Assembly: GCF_029714285.1 (NCBI RefSeq)
Contig: NZ_CP121664.1
Location: forward strand, 186,001-250,000
Direction of reading: 5' to 3'
Source: Rhizobium sp. CB3090
GTDB lineage: Bacteria; Pseudomonadota; Alphaproteobacteria; Rhizobiales; Rhizobiaceae
Length of the DNA: 64,000 nucleotides
Of this stretch, positions 1 through 9,379 are shown in pieces. The notes beneath the pieces are model-generated. The model was not told the origin of the DNA and made no database searches. It saw only the letters and a program-made list of their open reading frames with translations. The stretch's first letter is position 1; each line of letters begins with the position of its first letter. The position numbers and the translations under genes were made by a program.

Positions 1-440
1 CGGAAATTGACACAGAAACCGGATATGGGCGTCCGGACGCTCTCAGTTCGACGGAATCCATCGTTTGGATTCCCATGCTGATCCGGTTCACGCCCTGGTT
101 CTTCAAAAAATCTAGCAGTTCCCCGGACAGAGTGTCGGGAGAGCCTTCCACGCACAGCTCGGTTGAACGGTCGATATTTGGGAAGCCATTTCGAATGGAG
201 GAGAAAATTTGGGCAAGCTGATCCATGGGCAGGAGAGTCGGGGTTCCGCCGCCGATATAGAGCGATGCCACAGGTCTGTGCCCCGCAAATGTTGCATAAA
301 GGCGTATCTGCCAGCAGATCTTTTGGACATAACGTCGAATAAGACCCTCCGTGTGCCGCGTGGTCAAAAAGAGCGTACAATAGGTGCACCTATATCGGCA
401 AAATGGCACATGTATATATAACGATACCGGCGCCTGGTCG
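1..440 (-). pseudogene. HemN-like radical SAM protein, C-terminal part (interrupted by IS66; runs off left edge)
   Basis: Read on the minus strand, this gives the core of a radical SAM protein of the coproporphyrinogen-oxidase-like (HemN/HemW) family. The segment VSLYIHVPFCRYRCTYC has the C-x3-C-x2-C cluster that binds the 4Fe-4S/SAM centre, and YIGGGTPTLL is the glycine-rich SAM motif, followed by a SMGIQTMDS strand. The frame enters from the IS66 insertion at 440/449 and joins exactly to the N-terminal piece at 3043-3176 if the IS and one target copy are removed. The 3' end lies outside the window. The substrate cannot be told; a second, orthodox hemN lies at 15072-16424. Insertion presumably inactivates the gene. 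Confidence 0.85.
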
Positions 441-448
441 TTTGAATC
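441..448. repeat. IS66 target-site duplication, left copy
   Basis: TTTGAATC directly precedes the left tip of the IS and recurs directly after its right tip (3043-3050). Eight bases is the usual target duplication of IS66-family elements. Removing the element and one copy restores an open frame through the HemN-like gene. Confidence 0.93.
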
Positions 449-534
449 GTATGCGTACGAGCTGAGCCGCCTGCCGTAAGGCTGTCCGATATGGCAGGCA
501 CTGTCTTTATTGACGTCAATAAGGACAGAGCGGA

Positions 535-906
535 ATGGAACGACTTGAGATCGTCGATATTGGGCGGCGACGGCGCTTCAGCAGAGAGATGAAGCTGCAG
601 ATTGTCGCGGAAAGCTACTCTGAGCCCGGTCAGTGTGCGACAACAGCGCGACGTCATGGAATATCGCGATCGCAGTTATATGAGTGGCGTCGCCTGGCGC
701 GGGCGTGGCAACTCGATATTGCTGCTCCTTTCAGCGGCTTCGTCCCGGCCGTTGTAGCTCCTGAGCCAGGTGCGGCGGCAAGCTCAACACCAGGAGCTGG
801 CCGGATCGAAGTTGTCGCGGCGAACGGCCGTCGTTTGATCGTGGACGGCAGCGTCGATGTTGAGGTCCTGGTTCAGATCGTGCGAGGCCTGGAGACGCTG
901 CGATGA
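535..906 (+). CDS. tnpA: IS66-family accessory protein TnpA (Orf1)
   Basis: The 123-residue product has an N-terminal helix-turn-helix of the IS66 Orf1/IS3-like type: RRRRFSREMKLQIVAESY followed by ARRHGISRSQLYEWRR, about residues 10-60. It is thought to bind DNA and help transposition. A purine-rich ribosome site (AAGGACAG) lies just before the ATG. Its stop overlaps the tnpB start, the normal coupling in this family. The frame is intact. Confidence 0.92.
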   Translation: MERLEIVDIGRRRRFSREMKLQIVAESYSEPGQCATTARRHGISRSQLYEWRRLARAWQLDIAAPFSGFVPAVVAPEPGAAASSTPGAGRIEVVAANGRRLIVDGSVDVEVLVQIVRGLETLR

Positions 907-1256
907 TCACGTTGCCCTCCGGTCAGAATGTGCGGGTCTGGATAGCGACGGGCCATACGGATATGCGGTGCGGGTTCGCCGCTTTGGCGTTGCGGGTGCA
1001 GGAAGTGTTGAAGCTGAGGCCGCTGGACGGCAATCTTTTTGTGTTTCGCGGTCGCAGCGGATCACTGATAAAGGTAATCTGGAGTGACGGCCAGGGAAGC
1101 TGCCTTTTTACAAAAAGGCTCGACCGTGGGAGGTTCATCTGGCCGACTACGGAAGGCGGCGCGGTTGCGATCTCACCTGCGCAGCTCAGTTATCTTCTGT
1201 CTGGAATTGACTGGCGCAACCCGCAGGAAACCTTTCGTCCGACGCGGGTCGGATAG
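903..1256 (+). CDS. tnpB: IS66-family accessory protein TnpB (Orf2)
   Basis: The 117-residue protein is a textbook IS66 Orf2. Hallmarks in order are GHTDMRCGFAALAL, LFVFRGRSGSLIKVIW, DGQGSCLFTKRLDRGRFIWP and ISPAQLSYLLSGIDWR. It is intact, of normal length, and overlaps tnpA by 4 nt. Its biochemical role is unknown, but it is required for transposition of complete IS66 elements. Confidence 0.95.
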   Translation: MITLPSGQNVRVWIATGHTDMRCGFAALALRVQEVLKLRPLDGNLFVFRGRSGSLIKVIWSDGQGSCLFTKRLDRGRFIWPTTEGGAVAISPAQLSYLLSGIDWRNPQETFRPTRVG

Positions 1257-1301
1257 CATTAATTCATTGAATAAATTGAATGAATCTGATTGAATAGCTT
1301 C

Positions 1302-2969
1302 ATGATGTCGAAGCCATCATGATCTTCCTGCGGACCTTGCGAGCGCCTATCTGGCGCTGCTTTCGCAGCACGATACGGTCGTCGCCGAACGGGACATCGC
1401 GGTGGCGCACGCTGCCAATGCGCAGGCCATGCTGTCAGATAGCGAGGCGCTGATCGCCAGACTGGAACTGGCGATCGAAAAGCTGAAGCGCGAACTCAAG
1501 GGCCAGAGATCGGAGCGCACGGCGCGTCTGATCGACCAGATGGAGTTGCAGCTCGAGGAAGTCGTGATGGCAGCGACGGAGGACGAGGTGGCGGCCCAGG
1601 CGGCTGCCGCCAGAACGTCGAGCGTGCGGTCGTTCACCCGCAAGCGACGGTCAAGCAAACCCTGGCCGGAGGATGTCGTGCGTGAGCGCGTGGTCATCGA
1701 CCCTCCGACCGTCTGTGCATTCTGCGGCGGGCCGCGTCTGTCGAAGCTGGGCGAGGATGTTAACGAGACGCTCGAGGAGATACCGCGCCGCTTCAAGGTG
1801 ATCGAGACGGTTCGCGAGAAATTTACCTGCCGCGATTGCGAGGCGATCAGCCAGGCTCCGGCACCATTCCATGCCACGCCGCGCGGCTTCATTGGCCCGC
1901 ATCTGCTGGCGACGATCGTCTTCGACAAGTTCGGGATGCACAGCCCGCTGAACGGCAGAGCACACGATTCAAATGCGAAGGGATAGACCTGTCGACCTCG
2001 ACGCTGGCCGATCAGGTCGGCTTTGGGACGGCGGCCCTCATGCCGGTCTACGACCTAATCGAGAAGCATGTCTTCGCGGCCGAACGTCTTCACGGTGACG
2101 ACACCACCATTCCGATCCAGGCCAAGGGCAAATGCGTGACCGGGCGAATATGGAGCTACGTCCGGGACGACCAGCCATTCGGGGGTACGGATGCGCCGGC
2201 GGCGATCTATTATGCGTCGAGTGACCGGCGTGGTGAACATCCGCAGAAGCACCTGGCCGAGTATGGCGGCATTCTGCAGACGGATTGCTACAACGGGTTC
2301 GAGCCGGACATCGTTGCCAGGACGAAGAAGGTGCCGATCACCTTTGCATTCTGCCATGCCCATTCGCGTCGGAAATTCTTCGTACTGGCCGATATCGAGA
2401 AGAATGCCAGGGATCAGAAGCGCAATGGCAAGCCGATCTCGCCGATCGCTCTGGAGGCCGTCAGGCGTTATGACGAACTGTTCGAGATCGAGCGGCAGAT
2501 CAACGGACTGAGCGCCGAAGAACGGCGGGCGGTGCGCCAGGAAAGGAGCAAGCCGCTGTTCGACGACATGCACGCGTGGCTGATAAAGGAACGCGCCACG
2601 CTCAGCAAATCGTCCGACGTCATCGAACCGATCGACTACATGCTCAAGCGCTGGGAGGGATTTGCCCTGTTCCTCGAAGACGGAAGGGTTTGTCTCACCA
2701 ACAACGCCGCGGAGCGCTCGCTCAGAGGCCTTGCATTGGGCAGACGAAACTGGACCTTCGCCGGTTCCCAGCGCGGCGCCGACCGCGCTGCCGTCATACT
2801 CACCGCCATCACCACATGCCGCCTCAGCGAGGTCGATCCAAAAGCCTGGCTTGCCGACGTGTTCGCCCGCATCGCCGATCTTCCCGTCTCCCGCTTGCAC
2901 GAGCTGCTCCCCTGGGAATGGAAGAGGCTGCGGGAGGCCGAGAAGGCCCCGGTTCAGCCCAACGCCTGA
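1302..2969 (+). pseudogene. tnpC: IS66-family transposase TnpC, frameshifted
   Basis: Corrected for two single-base lesions this would be a transposase of about 555 residues. The ATG at 1302 opens MMSKPS and then meets TGA, while the expected continuation DLPADLASAYLALL is in another frame from 1321, so an extra base near 1320 is likely. Near 1952 the frame changes again: HSPLN must continue as RQSTRFKCEGIDLSTSTLAD, which implies one lost base. The zinc-knuckle segment CAFCGGP...CRDC, the DDE domain (LHGDDTTIPI, LQTDCYNGFEP) and the C-terminal NNAAERSLRGLALGRRNWTF are all readable. Active transposase is unlikely from this copy. Confidence 0.85.
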
Positions 2970-3042
2970 ACATCAGCCCCATCATACGTCAGCAACCGTT
3001 CACGCGCGCGAGGAAATTCCGCGGTCCACGGCGTATGGATAC

Positions 3043-3050
3043 TTTGAATC
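3043..3050. repeat. IS66 target-site duplication, right copy
   Basis: The second copy of TTTGAATC lies immediately outside the right IS tip; see the left copy at 441-448. Confidence 0.93.
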
Positions 3051-3176
3051 CCACACATTGCTCAAACTAACGTTTTCAAGCTCTTTATATGTCCGTTTTG
3101 GGGGGTAGCTATAGACATACGCCTTAAGGTCGCCTTGCCCGATTGCTTCCCGCAGGGAATTTGCAAATGATTGCAT
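3043..3176 (-). pseudogene. HemN-like radical SAM protein, N-terminal part
   Basis: The minus strand from an ATG at 3174-3176, preceded by the ribosome site AGGAGAAAGGAG, encodes MQSFANSLREAIGQGDLKAY and continues VYSYPPKRTYKEL... to the IS66 junction. Across the junction the codons for W-D-S run straight into N-D-Q-A-P-V-S-L-Y-I-H of the 1-440 piece. It begins 24 nt after the pseudoazurin stop codon, so the two were probably one operon. The start is chosen for the ribosome site and the typical N-terminus of this subfamily. Confidence 0.85.
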
Positions 3177-3199
3177 GCTCCTTTCTCCTGCGGCCGGCA

Positions 3200-3643
3200 T
3201 TATTCGGCAATCTGCGCGAGGTCAGCGTCAAGGCGCTTGCGCACGAGGTTTGGAACGGTTGCAGTCTTAATGGCATCGAGATTGGTCGGGTGGTCGCCAA
3301 CCTGAACGAGCGCCACCATGCCCATGCCGGCATGTGGCGTGCATTTCACCACATAGGCGCCGGGTATATCGAATTTTGCCCGATATTCTTCGTTTGCTTT
3401 GGATTTGAACTCCGGTGCGCCTTTTGGGATCAAACCCTTGAACGTTTCGACATTGTGTCCCTTATCAACCGGAATAAACGTGACCGTGTCGCCTGGTGCT
3501 ATTTTCGTGAAACCTGGCTCGAAGACCATTGCGCCGTCCGTGCCCTTGTTCACCATCCGAATCTGGTAGTCCGCGGCCAACGGTGGCGTCGCTGATGTGG
3601 CCAGCGCCGCCGTTGCGACGATCGTATAGATTTTCAAACGCAT
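3200..3643 (-). CDS. Pseudoazurin (periplasmic type I copper protein)
   Basis: The 147-residue product has a signal peptide ([20 protein letters not shown], predicted cleavage after PLAA) and a cupredoxin fold. Copper ligands are visible as the His in GHNVETF and the Cys, His and Met of CTPHAGMGM. Pseudoazurins carry electrons in the periplasm, typically to copper nitrite reductase, nitrous oxide reductase or an oxidase. No denitrification gene is in the window, so a role beside the cbb3 oxidase encoded divergently is an inference. Start chosen at 3643, with GGAG just upstream. A FixK-type box lies about 70 nt upstream. Confidence 0.92.
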   Translation of the reverse strand: MRLKIYTIVATAALATSATPPLAADYQIRMVNKGTDGAMVFEPGFTKIAPGDTVTFIPVDKGHNVETFKGLIPKGAPEFKSKANEEYRAKFDIPGAYVVKCTPHAGMGMVALVQVGDHPTNLDAIKTATVPNLVRKRLDADLAQIAE

Positions 3644-3711
3644 TTCTGATCTCCTTCGCGATAGCCCGATTAACCGGCCCGAAGTTTTAGGCGCGGACCG
3701 GCCGACATTCC

Positions 3712-3725
3712 TTGAGATCGAGCAA
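3712..3725 (-). promoter_or_regulatory. Putative FixK/FNR box for pseudoazurin
   Basis: TTGAGATCGAGCAA is TTGA-N6-GCAA, one mismatch from the FNR/FixK palindrome TTGA-N6-TCAA. It lies 69 nt upstream of the pseudoazurin ATG, a normal distance for an activator site. Inference from sequence only. Confidence 0.55.
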
Positions 3726-3913
3726 TCTTTGATCAAATTCTGCGAAATCATGCGTGGCTGGTGTCCATCCGCGCGCGGAGAGGTCGCTGCGGCAACCACG
3801 CGTTCCGGCTCACGTTCTCAATGAGAACACTCCCAACGCGCCTCATCCTCGGGTGATTCAAAGCGCAATGGGATGCAATCAGGTGGGTCATCAAACAAAA
3901 ATCGCAGCGATCG

Positions 3914-3927
3914 TTGAGAGAGATCAA
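3914..3927 (+). promoter_or_regulatory. FixK/FNR box of fixNOQP
   Basis: TTGAGAGAGATCAA has perfect half-sites (TTGA-N6-TCAA) and lies 92 nt upstream of the fixN start codon, as in other rhizobial fixN promoters controlled by FixK or FnrN. Confidence 0.85.
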
Positions 3928-4019
3928 GGACTGAGTGCCCCTCACGTGCGAATAGTTCCCCAACTGGCGAGAAAGACGGCCGCCTGTGGCGCGGTCGTCT
4001 GCGCTTCGGGAACCATGAC

Positions 4020-5636
4020 ATGAATTACACCGCTGAAACCGTGCTGGTTGCGGTCGGGGCTTTCTTGGCACTGGTCGGCGCGGGGGCCTCTCATGATCAG
4101 CTTTTTGCAACCCAGATGGGGATCCTGTTTTTCTGTCTGCTTGCGGGCACCGTGCTGCTTTTGCGGCGGATTGATTTTTCCCCCGAGACAGTGAGCGCCA
4201 AATCCAAAAACGGAGCCTATTTTGACGAGGTCATCCGCTATGGATTGATTGCGACCGTCTTTTGGGGGGTGATTGGCTTCCTGATCGGTGTCGTGATCGC
4301 CCTCCAGCTTGCCTATCCGGATCTGAACATCGCGCCGTATTTCAACTTTGGCCGGCTCCGCCCACTTCATACCTCCGCGGTCATCTTCGCCTTCGGCGGC
4401 AACGGGTTGATAATGACCTCCTTCTACGTCGTCCAGCGCACCTGCCGAGCCCGGCTCTTCGGCGGCAATCTCGGTTGGTTCGTGTTCTGGGGATATCAAC
4501 TCTTTATCGTCATGGCCGCGACCGGCTATGTTCTCGGGATCACACAGGCCCGCGAATATGCCGAGCCCGAATGGTATGTCGACATCTGGCTCACCATTGT
4601 CTGGGTCGCTTATCTTGCCACCTATCTGGGAACGATCCTGAAGCGCAAGGAGCCGCACATCTATGTGGCGAACTGGTTCTATCTGAGCTTTATCGTCACC
4701 ATCGCCATGCTGCACGTCGTCAACAATCTGTCTGTGCCGGTGTCTTTCCTCGGCTCGAAGAGCTATTCGCTATTTTCGGGCGTGCAGGGTGCCCTGACAC
4801 AATGGTGGTACGGCCACAACGCCGTCGGCTTTTTCCTGACGGCAGGCTTCCTTGGCATGATGTACTATTTCGTGCCGAAGCAGGCGAACCGCCCAGTCTA
4901 TTCCTACCGCCTGTCGATCATCCATTTCTGGGCCCTGATCTTCATGTACATTTGGGCTGGTCCACATCACCTGCATTACACGGCATTGCCCGACTGGGCG
5001 CAGACGCTGGGCATGGTCTTCTCGGTGATGCTGTGGATGCCTTCCTGGGGCGGCATGATCAACGGCCTGATGACGCTTTCGGGCGCCTGGGACAAGATCC
5101 GCACCGACCCGATCATCCGCATGATGATCGTCGCGATCGCCTTCTATGGCATGTCGACCTTCGAAGGCCCGATGATGTCGGTCAAGACGGTCAACTCGCT
5201 CAGTCACTATACCGAATGGACCATCGGTCACGTTCATTCCGGCGCGCTCGGCTGGGTCGGCATGATCACGTTCGGCGCCATCTACTACCTGACGCCAAAG
5301 CTCTGGGGACGTGAGCGGCTTTACAGCCTCCGCATGGTCAACTGGCATTTCTGGCTCGCCACGCTGGGCATCGTTATCTACGCGGCGGTGCTGTGGGTCG
5401 CCGGCATTCAACAAGGCCTGATGTGGCGCGAATACAATAGCCAGGGCTTCCTCGTCTATTCCTTCGCAGAGACCGTGGCTGCGATGTTTCCCTACTACCT
5501 CCTGCGCGCCGTCGGCGGTGCTCTCTATCTGGCGGGGGGAGTGATCATGGCCTGGAACGTCGCAATGACCATCCGGGGGCGCCAGCGCGACGAAGCCGCG
5601 ATCCCAAGCGCTTTCATCGCCAAGGCCGCCGAGTGA
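4020..5636 (+). CDS. fixN: cbb3-type cytochrome c oxidase subunit I
   Basis: The 538-residue polytopic membrane protein is the catalytic heme b/b3-CuB subunit of the high-affinity terminal oxidase used by bacteroids at nanomolar oxygen. Characteristic segments are [20 protein letters not shown], the histidine-bearing [45 protein letters not shown], and [17 protein letters not shown]. Length is normal for FixN/CcoN. It is the first gene of fixNOQP, 7 nt ahead of fixO, behind a perfect FixK box. Confidence 0.97.
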   Translation: MNYTAETVLVAVGAFLALVGAGASHDQLFATQMGILFFCLLAGTVLLLRRIDFSPETVSAKSKNGAYFDEVIRYGLIATVFWGVIGFLIGVVIALQLAYPDLNIAPYFNFGRLRPLHTSAVIFAFGGNGLIMTSFYVVQRTCRARLFGGNLGWFVFWGYQLFIVMAATGYVLGITQAREYAEPEWYVDIWLTIVWVAYLATYLGTILKRKEPHIYVANWFYLSFIVTIAMLHVVNNLSVPVSFLGSKSYSLFSGVQGALTQWWYGHNAVGFFLTAGFLGMMYYFVPKQANRPVYSYRLSIIHFWALIFMYIWAGPHHLHYTALPDWAQTLGMVFSVMLWMPSWGGMINGLMTLSGAWDKIRTDPIIRMMIVAIAFYGMSTFEGPMMSVKTVNSLSHYTEWTIGHVHSGALGWVGMITFGAIYYLTPKLWGRERLYSLRMVNWHFWLATLGIVIYAAVLWVAGIQQGLMWREYNSQGFLVYSFAETVAAMFPYYLLRAVGGALYLAGGVIMAWNVAMTIRGRQRDEAAIPSAFIAKAAE

Positions 5637-5643
5637 GATAAAC

Positions 5644-6375
5644 ATGTCAATACTCGCCAAACACCAGATCCTCGAGAAAAATGCCACCCTGCTGCTCGTC
5701 GGATCGCTATTGGTGGTCAGCATTGGCGGCATCGTCGAAATCGCGCCGCTGTTCTATCTCCAGAACACGATCGAGAAGGTGGAAGGCATGCGCCCATATA
5801 CGCCTCTCGAGCTGGCAGGGCGCAATATCTACATCCGCGAAGGCTGCTACCTCTGCCATAGCCAGATGATCCGCCCGTTCCGAGACGAAGTGGAGCGTTA
5901 CGGCCATTATTCGCTCGCCGCCGAGTCCATGTATGACCATCCGTTCCAGTGGGGCTCGAAGCGCACGGGACCGGATCTGGCGCGTGTCGGCGGTCGCTAT
6001 TCCAACGAATGGCACGTCCAGCATCTGTCCAACCCGCGCGAGGTCGTGCCGGAGTCGATCATGCCCACTTATGCCTTCCTCAAAGAGAGGGACGTCACGG
6101 TTAAGGATATCGGCATGGATCTCAAGGCTAACGAGGATGTCGGCGTGCCCTATAGCAAAGACATGCTGGCGAATGCGGAAGCCGACATGCGGGCGCAAGC
6201 CGATCCGAACGCAAATACGACCGATCTGCTGGCGCGATATCCGAAAGCGAAGGTTGGCGATTTCGACGGCGACCCCACCAGGCTGACTGAGATGGACGCG
6301 CTCGTCGCGTATCTGCAGATGCTCGGAACACTGGTCGATTTCTCGACCTATGACGATGCCACCGGTTATCGCTGA
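5644..6375 (+). CDS. fixO: cbb3-type cytochrome c oxidase subunit II (monoheme cytochrome c)
   Basis: The 243-residue protein has one N-terminal membrane anchor (about residues 15-40) and one heme c site in the segment [16 protein letters not shown], followed by [10 protein letters not shown]. FixO passes electrons from FixP to FixN at the periplasmic face of the membrane. Normal length, and seven bases after fixN in the same operon. Confidence 0.97.
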   Translation: MSILAKHQILEKNATLLLVGSLLVVSIGGIVEIAPLFYLQNTIEKVEGMRPYTPLELAGRNIYIREGCYLCHSQMIRPFRDEVERYGHYSLAAESMYDHPFQWGSKRTGPDLARVGGRYSNEWHVQHLSNPREVVPESIMPTYAFLKERDVTVKDIGMDLKANEDVGVPYSKDMLANAEADMRAQADPNANTTDLLARYPKAKVGDFDGDPTRLTEMDALVAYLQMLGTLVDFSTYDDATGYR

Positions 6376-6384
6376 GGTGCCACC

Positions 6385-6537
6385 ATGGAAACATATACTG
6401 CAATGCGTCACTTCGCCGACAGTTGGGGGCTTCTCGCAATGGCCTTGTTTTTCGTAGGGGCTATCGCCTTCACGCTCCGGCCAGGTAGCCAAAAGATCGC
6501 CAACGAAGCCGCTGACATACCTCTGAAGGATGATTGA
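6385..6537 (+). CDS. fixQ: cbb3-type oxidase small subunit FixQ
   Basis: This 50-codon gene starts METYTAMRHFADSWGLLAMA and ends PLKDD. It has one transmembrane helix followed by a polar tail, the standard form of FixQ/CcoQ, which helps keep FixP in the complex. It starts 9 nt after fixO and its stop directly precedes the fixP start at 6539. Confidence 0.93.
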   Translation: METYTAMRHFADSWGLLAMALFFVGAIAFTLRPGSQKIANEAADIPLKDD

Positions 6538-6538
6538 G

Positions 6539-7402
6539 ATGTCGGACAAACATATAGACGAACTCAGCGGCGTCGAAACAACGGGCCATGAATGGGACGG
6601 CATCCGTGAACTCAACAATCCCATGCCGCGATGGTGGGTGTGGACATTCTATGCCACGATCCTCTGGGCCATCGGCTATGCCATCGCCTATCCCTCCATA
6701 CCCCTGATCAGGGATACCACCAAAGGACTGCTCGGCTTTTCGAGCCGCGCGGAACTGCAGCAGCAAGTGGAAGAGGCCAAGGTCGCACAAACTCGGTTTC
6801 ACGATCTCATCGCCGCGAAAACCGTCAGAGAAATCGATGCCGATCCGACGCTGCGCGAGTTTGCCATCGCTGGCGGCGCCTCTGCCTTCAAGGTCAACTG
6901 CGCGCCGTGTCATGGCTCCGGTGCCACCGGCGCTCCGGGGTTTCCCAATCTGAACGACGACGATTGGTTATGGGGCGGCAGTCTTCCCGCCATTCAACAA
7001 ACCATCGCTCACGGCATCCGCTTCGAGGCAGATCCCGAGACGCACGTCTCTGAGATGCCTGCCTTCGGTGATGTGCTCGAACGCGCGCAGATACGCCAGG
7101 TAGCCGCTTACGTTTGGGGCTTGACCGACACAGCTTTCGATCCGACGGCGGCCGACGCCGGCAAGCAGGTTTTCCTCGATAATTGTGCTGCCTGCCATGG
7201 TGAAGACGACAGGGGCAAACAGGAGATTGGAGCCCCAAATCTCGCTGACGCGATCTGGCTCAAGGGGAAAGGGGAGCAGGCGATTATCCGCCAGGTGACC
7301 CTGCCGAAACACGGCGTTATGCCGGCTTGGTCGGCCCGGCTGGGCGAAACCACCGTGAAGGAGCTGACCGTATTTGTTCATTCCCTGGGCGGCGGAAAAT
7401 AG
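6539..7402 (+). CDS. fixP: cbb3-type cytochrome c oxidase subunit III (diheme cytochrome c)
   Basis: The 287-residue protein has the usual FixP N-terminus MSDKHIDELSGVETTGHEWD, one membrane helix (about 35-55) and two heme c sites, CAPCHG (about residue 120) and CAACHG (about residue 215). FixP is the electron entry subunit of the cbb3 oxidase. The ATG at 6539 fits FixP homologues better than the in-frame ATG at 6530. Last gene of fixNOQP. Confidence 0.97.
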   Translation: MSDKHIDELSGVETTGHEWDGIRELNNPMPRWWVWTFYATILWAIGYAIAYPSIPLIRDTTKGLLGFSSRAELQQQVEEAKVAQTRFHDLIAAKTVREIDADPTLREFAIAGGASAFKVNCAPCHGSGATGAPGFPNLNDDDWLWGGSLPAIQQTIAHGIRFEADPETHVSEMPAFGDVLERAQIRQVAAYVWGLTDTAFDPTAADAGKQVFLDNCAACHGEDDRGKQEIGAPNLADAIWLKGKGEQAIIRQVTLPKHGVMPAWSARLGETTVKELTVFVHSLGGGK

Positions 7403-7557
7403 AAAAGAAAAATCACGAACTCACGTGCATCACAATCCTCATGGCCGGACGGACGACACGGTCAGCAGTCGATCACAATCTTGTCCATTTAAGCAAGGCG
7501 GTTGCGTTCGGGGCAGCCAGAAAACTTGCGCGTCGAACTGAAAAAGTTGGCAGGATT

Positions 7558-7571
7558 TTGATTTCACTCAA
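7558..7571 (+). promoter_or_regulatory. FixK/FNR box upstream of fixG
   Basis: TTGATTTCACTCAA is a perfect TTGA-N6-TCAA box. A -10-like TATTCT (7594-7599) lies where a class II FNR-type promoter would have it, giving a predicted start near 7606. That leaves a leader of about 170 nt before fixG, containing the hairpins at 7630-7680. Confidence 0.75.
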
Positions 7572-7629
7572 CGATTGCAAGCGAGCAAGCTGCTATTCTC
7601 CGGCACTGGAGGACGTCCCTTCGTGCTTC

Positions 7630-7680
7630 GGCTCGTAGTTCCTCCGAGCCACACCCCTCGCGGAGTGTGGCTCTCCTTTT
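7630..7680 (+). terminator. Terminator-like hairpin with a competing stem in the fixG leader
   Basis: GAGCCACAC (7646-7654) pairs with GTGTGGCTC (7665-7673) and is followed by TCCTTTTG, resembling an intrinsic terminator. GGCTCG at 7630-7635 can instead pair with CGAGCC at 7645-7650, which would block the terminator stem. It sits between the FixK box and fixG, so it could attenuate fixG or end a short RNA. Structure inferred by eye. Confidence 0.5.
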
Positions 7681-7777
7681 GATTGAGCCGATGGGCTCAC
7701 TTTTCTCTCCCAGACTTGTGTCAAGAACGCTTGGCTCGTCAAATGCGGGATGAGGATCATCAACAGGATGGCATGCG

Positions 7778-9379
7778 ATGAGCCTCAACATAGCTCCAAC
7801 GAGAGTTGACGATCGCATCGAACGCTCAGACGTCGACGACGTTGGTGTCCTGCGCAACCGTCAGCCACTCTATGCTGCACGAAAGAAGGTGTTTCCAAAG
7901 CGGGCGCAGGGTCGGTTCCGGCGATTCAAATGGATCGTGATGCTGATCACGCTCGGCATCTACTATCTTTCTCCCTGGATTCGCTGGGACCGAGGTCCAT
8001 ATGCGCCCGATCAGGCGATTCTCATCGACTTGGCCTCTCGTCGCTTCTTCTTCTTTTTCATCGAGATATGGCCCCAGGAGTTCTTCTATGTGGCCGGTCT
8101 GCTTGTCATGGCCGGCTTTGGCCTGTTTCTGGTAACCTCGGCGGTGGGACGGGCATGGTGTGGTTATGCCTGTCCACAGACGGTCTGGGTCGATCTCTTC
8201 CTTGTCGTGGAACGCGCGATCGAAGGTGATCGCAACGCGCGCATGAAACTCGATGCTGGTCCCTGGACGCCGGACAAGGTTGCAAAGCGGGTCGCCAAAC
8301 ACAGCATATGGGTCCTCATCGGCGTCCTCACCGGTGGCGTATGGATATTCTATTTCGCGGATGCGCCATCCCTGGCCGTTGCCTTAATCAAGGGCCAAGC
8401 GCCGGCGGTCGCCTATGCCACGGTCGCCATTCTCACCTCGACCACTTACGTTCTTGGTGGGCTGATGAGGGAACAGGTCTGCACCTACATGTGTCCGTGG
8501 CCCCGCATCCAGGGCGCTATGCTGGACGAAAATTCCCTGGTCGTCACCTATAATGACTGGCGCGGTGAGCCTCGCTCCCGCCATGCCAAAAAAGCTCAGG
8601 CAGCGGGCCAGCCGGTCGGCGATTGCGTCGATTGCAATGCCTGTGTGGCGGTCTGTCCGATGGGCATAGACATCCGCGATGGTCAGCAGATGGAGTGCAT
8701 CACCTGCGCCCTATGTATCGACGCCTGCGACGGCGTGATGGACAAGCTCGATAAGCCGCGCGGCCTGATCTCCTATGCGACGCTGAGCGAGTACGCCGCC
8801 AACATGAGCCTGGCGACCAACGGCGGCACGGTCGCCGTGCAGCCGAACCTCGTGCGAAACCCTGACGGCAGCTTCATCGAGGGCATTCGGCACTTCAATT
8901 GGCGGGTGATCTTCAGGCCGCGCGTTCTTTTTTATGCCGCTGTATGGGCAGCGGTCGGGGTGGCGATGCTCGTGCATCTGGCGCTCAGGGAGCGGCTGGA
9001 GCTGAACGTGCTCCACGATCGCAATCCGCAATATGTGCTGGAATCGGATGGATCGATCCGCAACGGTTATACGCTTCGCGTTCTCAACATGGTCCCGGCG
9101 CCGAGGAAAATCGATATCCGACTGGAGGGCGCAGTAGGAGCGACGATGAAGATCCCCGAACTCTCGAAGGAGGAAGGCCGGCACTTCACTGTCGCTGCCG
9201 ATCCGGACGCGGCCACCTCGCTCAAAGTGTTCGTAACGCAACAGGCCAAGGCGGAGACGATCAAGGAATTCCTGTTCGTCATAGAGGACGAAAATCACGC
9301 GGATCGGGCGACGTACCGGGCCGCCTTCAACACACCTCGGGGATATAAATGCATCGATACGGCGGAGTTTGGCCAATGA
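7778..9379 (+). CDS. fixG: cbb3 oxidase assembly iron-sulfur protein FixG (CcoG)
   Basis: The 533-residue membrane protein has several transmembrane helices and cysteine motifs typical of FixG/CcoG: CGYACPQTVW, CTYMCPWPR, and a double 4Fe-4S ferredoxin-like region GDCVDCNACVAVCPMGIDI and CITCALCIDAC (about residues 285-320). CcoG has been reported to reduce copper for the cbb3 CuB site. The C-terminal domain is Ig-like. Normal length. Its stop overlaps the fixI start by 4 nt, leaving no room for fixH. Confidence 0.96.
   Translation: MSLNIAPTRVDDRIERSDVDDVGVLRNRQPLYAARKKVFPKRAQGRFRRFKWIVMLITLGIYYLSPWIRWDRGPYAPDQAILIDLASRRFFFFFIEIWPQEFFYVAGLLVMAGFGLFLVTSAVGRAWCGYACPQTVWVDLFLVVERAIEGDRNARMKLDAGPWTPDKVAKRVAKHSIWVLIGVLTGGVWIFYFADAPSLAVALIKGQAPAVAYATVAILTSTTYVLGGLMREQVCTYMCPWPRIQGAMLDENSLVVTYNDWRGEPRSRHAKKAQAAGQPVGDCVDCNACVAVCPMGIDIRDGQQMECITCALCIDACDGVMDKLDKPRGLISYATLSEYAANMSLATNGGTVAVQPNLVRNPDGSFIEGIRHFNWRVIFRPRVLFYAAVWAAVGVAMLVHLALRERLELNVLHDRNPQYVLESDGSIRNGYTLRVLNMVPAPRKIDIRLEGAVGATMKIPELSKEEGRHFTVAADPDAATSLKVFVTQQAKAETIKEFLFVIEDENHADRATYRAAFNTPRGYKCIDTAEFGQ

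Larger units (their letters stand above)
449..3042 (+). mobile_element. IS66-family insertion sequence, 2594 bp
   Basis: The element has the three IS66 genes tnpA, tnpB and tnpC in order on the plus strand. Its tips are imperfect inverted repeats: the left begins GTATGCGTACGAGCTGAGCC and the reverse complement of the right end begins GTATCCATACGCCGTGGACC. It is flanked by the exact 8-bp repeat TTTGAATC. It is inserted in the opposite orientation to a HemN-like gene. tnpC carries frameshifts, so the copy is probably not autonomous; the exact, undecayed target duplication argues that it arrived fairly recently. Confidence 0.93.

Noticed and set aside
1302-1986. Short tnpC frame as an independent gene
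   Set aside because: It is the N-terminal third of the IS66 transposase; the following frame continues the same protein after a single-base lesion.
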